From: Saprospiraceae bacterium
Lineage (GTDB): Bacteria; Bacteroidota; Bacteroidia; Chitinophagales; Saprospiraceae
Length of the DNA: 64,000 nt
Assembly (NCBI GenBank): GCA_026129545.1
Contig: JAHCHX010000001.1
Coordinates: forward strand, 3,606,984-3,670,983
Direction: 5' to 3'
The position numbers and the translations under genes are program-made. The notes beneath the pieces were generated by a model, which was given only the letters and a program-made list of their open reading frames with translations, searched no databases and was not told where the DNA came from. Shown here in pieces: positions 44,375-52,019 of the stretch; positions within the stretch are counted from its first letter, which is position 1, and every line of letters begins with the position of its first letter.

Positions 44375-45487
44375 ATGAGTGCCCTCAATCGCAATCTTAT
44401 TTGGCTGGCCGGCGCAGCGGTTTTCCTCGCCATCGGTTGGTATTTCTCCGACATCGTTGGTTACATCCTGATTGCTTGGGTGCTTTCGATGTTGGGTCAG
44501 CCCATCATGGCGTTTTATCAAAAATACCTCAGAGTGGGTCGTTTCAGCGCGGGGCCGATTAGCGCCACCTTGCTGACCATCCTTAGCTTTTATCTCATTT
44601 TGTTCGGTGCCTTGCTGATGTTCGTGCCCACTATCGTGACGCAGGCTCGCAACTTGGCCAGCGTGGACTACAACGCTTTGGGTGAAAAATGGAAAGGCCC
44701 CTTTTTGAATCTTGACATCCAGCTGCATTATATCGGTTTGCTGCGGCCCGGCGAGTCGTTGGCCACCAAACTGCAAGAGCTGTTGAGCGATTGGTTCAAG
44801 CCGACTTTTCTAGGCGATTTTCTTGGCTCGTTCCTGACTACGGCGGGTAGCGTGGTGGTGACGTTCGCCTCGGTCACATTTATTTTGTTTTTCTTTTTGA
44901 AAGAAAAAAATCTGTTTGTCAATATGTTGCACACCCTCTTGCCTACCGAGCTGGAGCAAAAAGTGCAGCACGTCGTCGAGGATTCGAGCGCGATGCTGAC
45001 GCGCTATTTTGGCGGCTTGGCGATACAGTTGGCCGTCTTTTCCGTGGTGTTGAGCATTTTGCTGTGGATATTGGGTGTGAGCAACGCGCTGCTCATTGGA
45101 GTGTTCGGAGGGCTGTTCAATATCATTCCTTACGTTGGGCCGATTATCGGGATGGTGTTTGGGCTGTTCATCACGACTTCCTCTCACCTTGATTTGGAAT
45201 TCGCCTTGTTGATACCTCTTTTGGTCAAAGTGGCCGCTGCTTTCATGCTGACCCAACTGATGGACAACAACTTCACCGGTCCCATGATTTTTTCCAAAAG
45301 CGTGCAGGCGCATCCGTTGGAGATTTTTCTCGTTACGCTCGTGGCCGCCAAGCTGGGGGGGGTCATTGGGATGGTCATTGGCATCCCCACCTATACCGTT
45401 TTGCGGGTGTTGGCTCGCACGTTTTTCAGCGAGTTCAAGGTGGTGCAGCGGCTCACGCAGCACTTGGAAGGCGAGGAAAAAACCTGA
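44375..45487 (+). CDS. AI-2E/PerM family permease
   Basis: A 370-residue inner-membrane protein with about eight helices. It has the AI-2E transporter pattern: an N-terminal pair (IWLAGAAVFLAIGWYF, then YILIAWVLSML), a long middle amphipathic part, GVFGGLFNIIPYVGPIIGMV near 245 and DNNFTGPMIFSKSVQAHPLE near 290. Substrate is unknown; the family is varied and quorum-signal export is only one known case. ATG 44375 is preferred; an overlap start GTG at 44321 would couple it to ftcD but adds 18 non-conserved residues. It follows ftcD by 50 bp. Confidence 0.83.
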   Translation: MSALNRNLIWLAGAAVFLAIGWYFSDIVGYILIAWVLSMLGQPIMAFYQKYLRVGRFSAGPISATLLTILSFYLILFGALLMFVPTIVTQARNLASVDYNALGEKWKGPFLNLDIQLHYIGLLRPGESLATKLQELLSDWFKPTFLGDFLGSFLTTAGSVVVTFASVTFILFFFLKEKNLFVNMLHTLLPTELEQKVQHVVEDSSAMLTRYFGGLAIQLAVFSVVLSILLWILGVSNALLIGVFGGLFNIIPYVGPIIGMVFGLFITTSSHLDLEFALLIPLLVKVAAAFMLTQLMDNNFTGPMIFSKSVQAHPLEIFLVTLVAAKLGGVIGMVIGIPTYTVLRVLARTFFSEFKVVQRLTQHLEGEEKT

Positions 45488-45535
45488 CACGCAAAAACTC
45501 ACTACATTTCGCGGCAAACCAAAACCACCGATGCT

Positions 45536-47890
45536 GTGAAGATATACCTTTCATTCCCCGCCGTCGTCTTGTGGGCGACAACCATTTTTTCGCCCATCGC
45601 GCTTGTGTCTCAAAACGATTCTACCCTGCTGCTCGCGCCCGAGCGGCTGACTGTGAAGGATATTGTCGTCCGCGATTTGGATTTTGAAAAAACACGGGCC
45701 GTTTCTGCCACGCGAGCGCTGGAAGCGGTGGACGATTTGCCTTTCACGGTGTGGGTGGTCACCGCTGACGATATTTTGCGCAATGGCTATGTCACACTCG
45801 GCGATGTGATGCGTGCCGCGCCAGGTGTTCGGGTGTCGCAGCCGGGCAATGCTCAAGAAGGCGAAACCTTTTTGATGCGCGGGCTTTCGGGCAATCAGTA
45901 TGTCAAAATACTCATCAACGACGTGCCAGTGAAGCCGAGCGTTGCGTTGGGCATGCCGATTGGGGCGCAACTCCCTATTCGGCAGGCTGAACGAATAGAA
46001 GTGCTGTACGGGCCGGCGGGGGTCATCTACGGCAACGAAGCTTGCGCGGGTGTGGTCAACATTATTTTAAAAGAATCGGAGCGCCCGCTGTTCACGCAAG
46101 CGGACCTTTCCTTTGGCAACAACGGCTACAATAGCCTCGACCTCATGTTTGGCGGGAAATTGGGCAAGGACAAGAAGATTTTCAGGTTTACCCTTTACGG
46201 AAGCAGCACCGTGCGGGAAAAAACGGATGTGTTCTACGACCAGAACCTTTACAACATGAACAATTACCTGCTGTTTGGGCTGGACACGACGCTATACACG
46301 GACAATCCCAATTTTCGCGCAGCAGAACCGGGCAGCAACTTCCCAAAAACGGCCAATCTGCCCCACGAAAGCCGCTTGTTCGGGGCCAACCTTACATGGC
46401 GCGGTATTTCGTTCAACTACAACCGCATGGCGCGATTCGACCACACGGCGCTGGGCACCAATCCTTTGGCGGTCTCCTACATCAATCCTTCCAATCGCAT
46501 TGCCGAACGTCTGGAAACCTTCTCTCTTGGGTTCGTGCAGTCGCGTTCACGCTGGGTGACCCGCAACACGCTCTCGGCTCTCTACTATCGGGTGGACAAC
46601 AGCTCCACCACCACTTTTCTTTTCGACCGCTTGAGCGCGGCTTCCTACAAAGCACAAGCGCCGCCTACGCCCGATGTATCGAACGATGTGTTGAGAAGTA
46701 TTCATGGCTATCTCAATTCGGACGAGCGATATACAACTGCCAACGGATTCGACCTGCGCTTCGAATCGCGCATCAATGCAAAAATCAGCAAGCAGGTATT
46801 CCTCGATTTGGGCTTTCAGGTCAATGGAGCAGGTGGGTCGCCAGCAGTTTCGCATTACGGCATACCCGTGGAACTCAAGATTGATGGCTCCTTCAATCCG
46901 CCAGTGGTGCAGCCGTTCCCCCCTGCATTCGTGTCGGCCATTGATGGTAGCGGATTTGCTCAACTAAAATGGAACAGCAGACGCTTCTATCTCTTGGGGA
47001 GCGCGGCTGTTAATTACGATGTCACCTTTGGCTTTGTCCCCGTGCCGCGTGTGGCGGCGCTTTATCGCCTCGACAGCACTTGGTCGGTGCGCGGCAATTT
47101 TGCGACAGGCTACCGGCGCCCCTCGCTCTTTGCTCGCGGCAACACTTATTTTATCATTGACTTGAATGGCTCCATCAACATCTCTCCAGAGGGCTTGGGC
47201 GCGACCGAAAAAGTCAACTATTGGGAAGTGGGATTGCGAAAATCGAGGGAAGAGTTCCGATTTGAAGCGCTGTTCTTTTCCGAAAAAGTCCATCAGATGG
47301 CACGGCCGGGCGTTTTGCGCCAACAGCCCGGATTCGTGGGGCCGTGGCGATATGGTTGGGAGAACTCGCCCGGGTTGTCGCTTTCTATGTGGGGCGTGCA
47401 AGGCATGCTGGTTTCCGAAGACCAGAATTTCGACCTCGAAAGAGGGCGCAAAACGACCCGCATCAGAGGACGCACCGAATTGTATTTCCAATATGCGCTC
47501 GGTCAGGAATGGCTGGGGCAGGAACGCACACCCACCACCGATGTCTTCAATGCGCCGCGATGGCAGGTTCAGTTCAGAATGTTTTTCACCTTCAACAAGT
47601 TGGAGATAATGCTCGCATCCAATCGCCAGCGTTCAGTGCTCAGCAAAGCCGTCCTTTATCAGGAGGAATACCAGCGGAGCGCCGCCCAATTGCGCCACCC
47701 GACCTTTCGCTCGTGGGACATGATGATGCGTCTTTACCTCAGCGACCACTTTTTGCTCTATTTCCATCTCCAGAATATGTTCAATCGGCACTATTCTGGC
47801 CTTGATGCCACTGGCACCGTTGACGATTTGCTCTACAATCCGCAGCAAGGAAGGCTCTTCCGATTTGGCGTGACTTACAACATGAATTAG
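45536..47890 (+). CDS. TonB-dependent outer-membrane receptor
   Basis: A 784-residue outer-membrane transporter energised by TonB. A signal peptide is followed by the plug domain (~60-180: DILRNGYVTLGDVMRAAPG, then TFLMRGLSG and ERIEVLYGPAGVIYGNEACA) and a 22-stranded barrel ending LFRFGVTYNMN. It lacks the N-terminal carboxypeptidase-like domain of SusC proteins and has no SusD next to it, so the substrate is more likely a metal chelate or vitamin than a glycan. The start is GTG 45536; an upstream ATG at 45531 stops at once. Confidence 0.9.
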   Translation: MKIYLSFPAVVLWATTIFSPIALVSQNDSTLLLAPERLTVKDIVVRDLDFEKTRAVSATRALEAVDDLPFTVWVVTADDILRNGYVTLGDVMRAAPGVRVSQPGNAQEGETFLMRGLSGNQYVKILINDVPVKPSVALGMPIGAQLPIRQAERIEVLYGPAGVIYGNEACAGVVNIILKESERPLFTQADLSFGNNGYNSLDLMFGGKLGKDKKIFRFTLYGSSTVREKTDVFYDQNLYNMNNYLLFGLDTTLYTDNPNFRAAEPGSNFPKTANLPHESRLFGANLTWRGISFNYNRMARFDHTALGTNPLAVSYINPSNRIAERLETFSLGFVQSRSRWVTRNTLSALYYRVDNSSTTTFLFDRLSAASYKAQAPPTPDVSNDVLRSIHGYLNSDERYTTANGFDLRFESRINAKISKQVFLDLGFQVNGAGGSPAVSHYGIPVELKIDGSFNPPVVQPFPPAFVSAIDGSGFAQLKWNSRRFYLLGSAAVNYDVTFGFVPVPRVAALYRLDSTWSVRGNFATGYRRPSLFARGNTYFIIDLNGSINISPEGLGATEKVNYWEVGLRKSREEFRFEALFFSEKVHQMARPGVLRQQPGFVGPWRYGWENSPGLSLSMWGVQGMLVSEDQNFDLERGRKTTRIRGRTELYFQYALGQEWLGQERTPTTDVFNAPRWQVQFRMFFTFNKLEIMLASNRQRSVLSKAVLYQEEYQRSAAQLRHPTFRSWDMMMRLYLSDHFLLYFHLQNMFNRHYSGLDATGTVDDLLYNPQQGRLFRFGVTYNMN

Positions 47891-47909
47891 CGATGAAGGA
47901 ACAACGGAC

Positions 47910-48782
47910 TCATGGACAGGGCCACACATAGTCGGCCAGTGGATAGTTTTGCCCTTTAAATGAGAAATGCCACCACTCGGTGCGGATGCCTTTGAATCCG
48001 ACCGATTCGAGGGTCTCGCGGAGCAGGCGCCGATTGGCCAGCACCTGAGGAGGCAGGCTCAGGTTGTCGGTGTGTGCCTCCTTTCCAAAAAAATCATAAG
48101 GAGTGCCCATATCGAGTTCCTGGCCATTTTTGTCCACGATGGTGAGGTCAACCGCCGCGCCGCGCGAGTGCATGGAGCCTTTGGCGGGAGGCGTCACATA
48201 GTCAGGGTTGGGCACTTTGTCCCAGAGGCGCTGCTGATAGGGGCGAGGGCGGTAACAGTCGAACATTTTAAGTCCCAATCCTCTCTTTTGCAGGTTTTTA
48301 TGCGCTTTCACAAGTGCCTTTGCCGCTTCCGGGCGGAGCAAACAGCGCGGGCAATCGTAGATTTTTGACTGGGTAAAATTGTCGGCTGTCGCATAGCGAA
48401 TATCCATGCCGATGCTTCGGTCGAGAGCGGCTACGTCGGCAAAGCCATTTTGGGCGATGGAAGCTTCGTCTTGATTGGGAGCGGCGCTATGTGGCACTGG
48501 TGCCGGGGCGTGCCTCGGTGCCACACCAGCGGGCGTCTTCGCGATGTTGTCCTTTATTTCGGGGAGCGCGATTGGCGAGCTGTCAACCGGAGGAGAGGTG
48601 GCTACGACGGAATCGCTCTTTTGTGGCAACGTCGTGTCAGTGTTTGAAGTGCTGGCCATCGGAGCGGAGAGGGGAGGGGCGCTGGGCGGCACGGGTTTTT
48701 CGTCGCCGCAGGAGGCTAATATCACGGACAAACTTAGCACCAATGGCAAGTAGTGGCGGATTCCCAGGTTTTTATTTTTCAT
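47910..48782 (-). CDS. VanX/DdpX-like D-Ala-D-Ala dipeptidase, lipoprotein
   Basis: Hydrolyses D-Ala-D-Ala or similar dipeptides and may recycle peptidoglycan. The 290 residues carry a lipoprotein signal (LVLSLSVILASCG, lipobox Cys near 25), a Ser/Pro/Thr-rich linker (~30-105) and an M15D domain: DIRYATADNFTQSKIY near 128, SRGAAVDLTIVD near 206 (zinc His/Asp) and EWWHFSF near 272 (catalytic Glu and zinc His). The lipid anchor suggests a periplasmic or outer-membrane role rather than vancomycin resistance, and no vanHA genes are adjacent. Confidence 0.85.
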   Translation of the reverse strand: MKNKNLGIRHYLPLVLSLSVILASCGDEKPVPPSAPPLSAPMASTSNTDTTLPQKSDSVVATSPPVDSSPIALPEIKDNIAKTPAGVAPRHAPAPVPHSAAPNQDEASIAQNGFADVAALDRSIGMDIRYATADNFTQSKIYDCPRCLLRPEAAKALVKAHKNLQKRGLGLKMFDCYRPRPYQQRLWDKVPNPDYVTPPAKGSMHSRGAAVDLTIVDKNGQELDMGTPYDFFGKEAHTDNLSLPPQVLANRRLLRETLESVGFKGIRTEWWHFSFKGQNYPLADYVWPCP

Positions 48783-48902
48783 AGAAAAAATGATTGCAGT
48801 GACGGACAATGTTTCAGCGGGCAAGTTGTAAAATTCTCACGGACTTTAACGATACTTACCGTCATTACAATCTACAAACTACAAACGCATCCTCTTTTGG
48901 AC

Positions 48903-48963
48903 ATGGCATGAACCCCGACAAAAGCGGTGGCCAAAAAAACCTTTCCGTCGGGGTTCATGCCAT
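48903..48963. repeat. Perfect 17-bp inverted repeat
   Basis: ATGGCATGAACCCCGAC (48903-48919) and its exact complement (48947-48963) surround a 27-nt loop, between the VanX-like gene start and the DUF5005/4185 gene end. No T run follows, so it may be a protein-binding site or an unusual terminator. Confidence 0.75.
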
Positions 48964-48986
48964 ACCTGCGAATCTCCGTAGCTGGC

Positions 48987-50447
48987 CTACTGCTTCACTA
49001 TTTTTTGCGCCACTTCCTGACCGGCTGCTTGAACGCGCAAGATGTAAACACCGGGAGGCCACCTGTCCAGTTCGATGGATTCGTTGTGCTCGCCAGCTAC
49101 TTGCTCAACGGTTTGAGCAGTATAGACAACTTGCCCCGTAAGGCTGCGCACCTCAATAAAAACGGGGGTCGCTGATGGCAGCTCGAAGGTCACTTGCAGA
49201 TGGTCAGAGGCGGGGTTGGGGAAACAGCGCAATTGCAAAGTTTGGGCAGGGGCGATGGCGGCTTTTTCCGCAGCATGACCGTTGCTGGAAGGCGCAAGGC
49301 CGTTGCCAGTCAGTGCGGACCAAGGCAGGCGGATAAATTTGGGGCGATAGGTGTCGGCGTTTCTGGTGTTGCCATAGAAACACTGCGACGGACAGTTTTT
49401 ATACTTTGAGGTGTCGGAGTGGTCATTGACATTGTAGGAAATGAGCAATCCTTCCTTTCTATTCCAACTTGGGTGAACGTAGGCGTTGTAGGTCAAGAGA
49501 TACCGGCCATTGTACTGGTCGGGCGCAACGTAGATGGTCTGCTTTGAAGTGAATGGCTCCCACGGAGCCGCGCCACCTTTGATAGAATATATTTCTCTGC
49601 CTGACCCGCATTGCAAGTAGCCATTTTGTTGGGTGATGAGGTAGAGGTCGCCGTCGCGCCTTAAGACGCTAAAGCCCGGAGACACGCCATGGGTGGAGAT
49701 GGGGGCCGCTTGGGCTGGGTCGTTGCTCCAGCTGTTGGACGTGCGAAATTGCCACGGTCCCATTGGGTTGTTGATGGGTACTCGTGCCACATAAGGTTTC
49801 CAAACTTTCAAAGTACCGTTGCCGAAAGGCACATCGTGTATTTTGTTTCCATAAACAAAAATATAATTGCCATTCACCGGAACAAACACCCACCGGCCAA
49901 AAAAGATACCGTCCGTTGCTGGGAGCGCATAAATGCCCACCAATTCCAAATTTGGAAGAAGCATCTTGGCCAAATATGTGCCTACATGATTGATTTGCGA
50001 TGAGCCTTGCGGAGTGTGGTATCGTTGCAGAAAAATATAGACCGTATCGCCGTGAACATAGCCATGCCCCGGCCAGAAGTAATAGTAGGGCAGCTCATTG
50101 TTCGATAATTTGAACAGCGTCCTGTTGATGCCTGACTGCGAGTAGTCCAGCAGCGTGGTCATTTGGTTGGGGTTGCTCTTCGTTTGCAACATGGCTGCAT
50201 TGCGCACTTGAAACATACAAGGCAACGACGTGTCAGCCGGGTTGTAATTGTCAATGTAGCTGTCGCCAAAAAGCCACAGCACTTTGTTGTTTGGCAATGG
50301 GATGCTGAGGGTGGCATCGCCAGCCGTCCAGCCACTTTCCCGGCGAAAATAATTTGTGAAAGTGGTGTCGGGATAGGCGGCGTTTTGAGTGGAGGCGGGT
50401 TGCAAGCCAAGCAGCCACAGCGCTGCCAAAGGGAGATAGTGTTTCAT
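48987..50447 (-). CDS. T9SS-secreted DUF4185/DUF5005-like beta-propeller protein
   Basis: A 486-residue secreted protein with signal peptide (LAALWLLGLQPASTQ). The large domain begins AGDATLSIPLPNNKVLWLFG and has a propeller-like series of WxF and GxY strands (WPGHGYVHGDTVYIFLQRYH, then FGRWVFVPVNGNYIFVYG), fitting the DUF4185/5005 group, whose members are putative glycosidases or sugar binders. A T9SS domain (CFPNPASDHLQVTFELPS, then PPGVYILRVQAAGQE) ends it. Enzymatic role is inferred only. Confidence 0.78.
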   Translation of the reverse strand: MKHYLPLAALWLLGLQPASTQNAAYPDTTFTNYFRRESGWTAGDATLSIPLPNNKVLWLFGDSYIDNYNPADTSLPCMFQVRNAAMLQTKSNPNQMTTLLDYSQSGINRTLFKLSNNELPYYYFWPGHGYVHGDTVYIFLQRYHTPQGSSQINHVGTYLAKMLLPNLELVGIYALPATDGIFFGRWVFVPVNGNYIFVYGNKIHDVPFGNGTLKVWKPYVARVPINNPMGPWQFRTSNSWSNDPAQAAPISTHGVSPGFSVLRRDGDLYLITQQNGYLQCGSGREIYSIKGGAAPWEPFTSKQTIYVAPDQYNGRYLLTYNAYVHPSWNRKEGLLISYNVNDHSDTSKYKNCPSQCFYGNTRNADTYRPKFIRLPWSALTGNGLAPSSNGHAAEKAAIAPAQTLQLRCFPNPASDHLQVTFELPSATPVFIEVRSLTGQVVYTAQTVEQVAGEHNESIELDRWPPGVYILRVQAAGQEVAQKIVKQ

Positions 50448-50657
50448 CTTGACAAGTTGTTTGATTTGACGAAAAGGAAAAAATTCTGGCTTGTAAAAAG
50501 GTGGGACAAATGTCCGTTGACCTCAAAGTCACAGACAACCCGGCAAAACGTGAAGCCCAAAAAATCACCGAGCCGCCGAAAAGGGGTAACTTTCCGTCAC
50601 ATACAATCACGGACATCAGGCAGGAAACTCTCTTCTGATAGCATGGTCATCGCCCAC

Positions 50658-52013
50658 CTATATTGCCGCTTGATAATACCTCCACCATATCTCAATGGCC
50701 ATAGCGACATGACTTGCCAACAAGATGCCTAAAACAGAGCCAAATATGATTGTCCTGCTTTCCCCTAATCGAGCATGCGCAACTGCCAGCGCAACCACAG
50801 GTGCTATGGGCACAAAATAGCGCCCTTGAAAATTGGTCACCTCTGCCGCCCCAACTGGGCACCAAAGCACATACATGGTGAGCGCAAACAGCGCCACATA
50901 AAGCCCTGCGATGCCAACGGCCCCAAGCCGTTGCACGGGGCGCAACGGATTTTGCTCCGAGACACAAACAAGGATGATGGACAGCCACAGCAACACTATC
51001 CAAACCGGGTGCAAATAGTTTTTTTCCCAGCCAAACTTCCCCACGAAATGCGCGGCGGTGGAAGGAGCGGATAGGGCGAAGGATTTTGCTGCCACCGAGA
51101 TGAAATGCAATGGGTGCTCCGCAATGTATGCTTTCTGACGCGCGGGGGAAACGCCCTCGTTCAGGGTTTGGGCATCTCGAAAACCCGGGTGATACGCATC
51201 GTAAGGAATGAACCATTGCTGCGCCAGATTGCCCCAAAGCAGGGCCGCCGCAAGGCCGATGGCCGCGATGGAGAGACCCGCTAAAACCCGCTTTCCCCAT
51301 GAGCGAAACCAATAGAGCAGCACCAAAGGCCAAGCAATGAGCTTGTTCGCGCAAATGACAACCGTGGCCGCAAGGGCTGCGGGGAAACGCACACCCCTCA
51401 CAAGCCAAGCCATCAAGCACCAGCTCATGCCGTTGGTGGTCACGTCCGCACTGGCGGAGGCAGCGACGACAATGGAGGCTGGCAACAGCGCCAGCACCAG
51501 CATCGCGCTTTTCAAAAATGGCGTGGCACGGATGGCAATCCACACTAACAATACCCACAGCAAGAGATTGCACAGCCGAGCGGCATAGAGCATTTGCAAA
51601 GGCGATGCCCCCGCCATGCGCGACAACGCAATGGCCGTTGATTGAGGCAAATAGGCCGTCGGGGCATAGATGGCGGTATTGGGGAAATCAAGGAAATCCC
51701 TCTGTTGAGCGTTGAGTGGAATAGAAAGGCTTTCCCATATCAGTCGTGGGTTTGTGCGGGCATTGTAATTCATTTTCAGCGACGAAAAAGAATCGCGCAC
51801 CTGAGCCAGCGAGCGCGGAAGCGTGCCGCCGAGGCGTTGCTCGCGTATTTCTGGGAAAAACACCCCCTCGCTCACTTGGTAAGCCCGAAAAAAGTGGTTG
51901 GGTTCGTCGGGCGACTGAAAAGGCGGCACGAGCACTGCGAAGACAACGCCCAGCAAAAGCGATACGCGGAGAAAAAGCGCGTCCGCCGGCATAGACAATA
52001 TGTTGCCAAACAT
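50658..52013 (-). CDS. DUF2142-like polytopic membrane protein
   Basis: A 451-residue inner-membrane protein with about eleven helices. The region near residues 28-45, VPPFQSPDEPNHFFRAYQ, is the hallmark of DUF2142, a group related to GT-C glycosyltransferases, where an acidic residue in such a loop is catalytic. A glycosyltransferase role is therefore possible. It starts 6 nt after the stop of the BNR-propeller T9SS gene on the same strand, so the two are probably one operon, perhaps glycosylating the exported protein. Confidence 0.82.
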   Translation of the reverse strand: MFGNILSMPADALFLRVSLLLGVVFAVLVPPFQSPDEPNHFFRAYQVSEGVFFPEIREQRLGGTLPRSLAQVRDSFSSLKMNYNARTNPRLIWESLSIPLNAQQRDFLDFPNTAIYAPTAYLPQSTAIALSRMAGASPLQMLYAARLCNLLLWVLLVWIAIRATPFLKSAMLVLALLPASIVVAASASADVTTNGMSWCLMAWLVRGVRFPAALAATVVICANKLIAWPLVLLYWFRSWGKRVLAGLSIAAIGLAAALLWGNLAQQWFIPYDAYHPGFRDAQTLNEGVSPARQKAYIAEHPLHFISVAAKSFALSAPSTAAHFVGKFGWEKNYLHPVWIVLLWLSIILVCVSEQNPLRPVQRLGAVGIAGLYVALFALTMYVLWCPVGAAEVTNFQGRYFVPIAPVVALAVAHARLGESRTIIFGSVLGILLASHVAMAIEIWWRYYQAAI

Positions 52014-52019
52014 ATCAGG

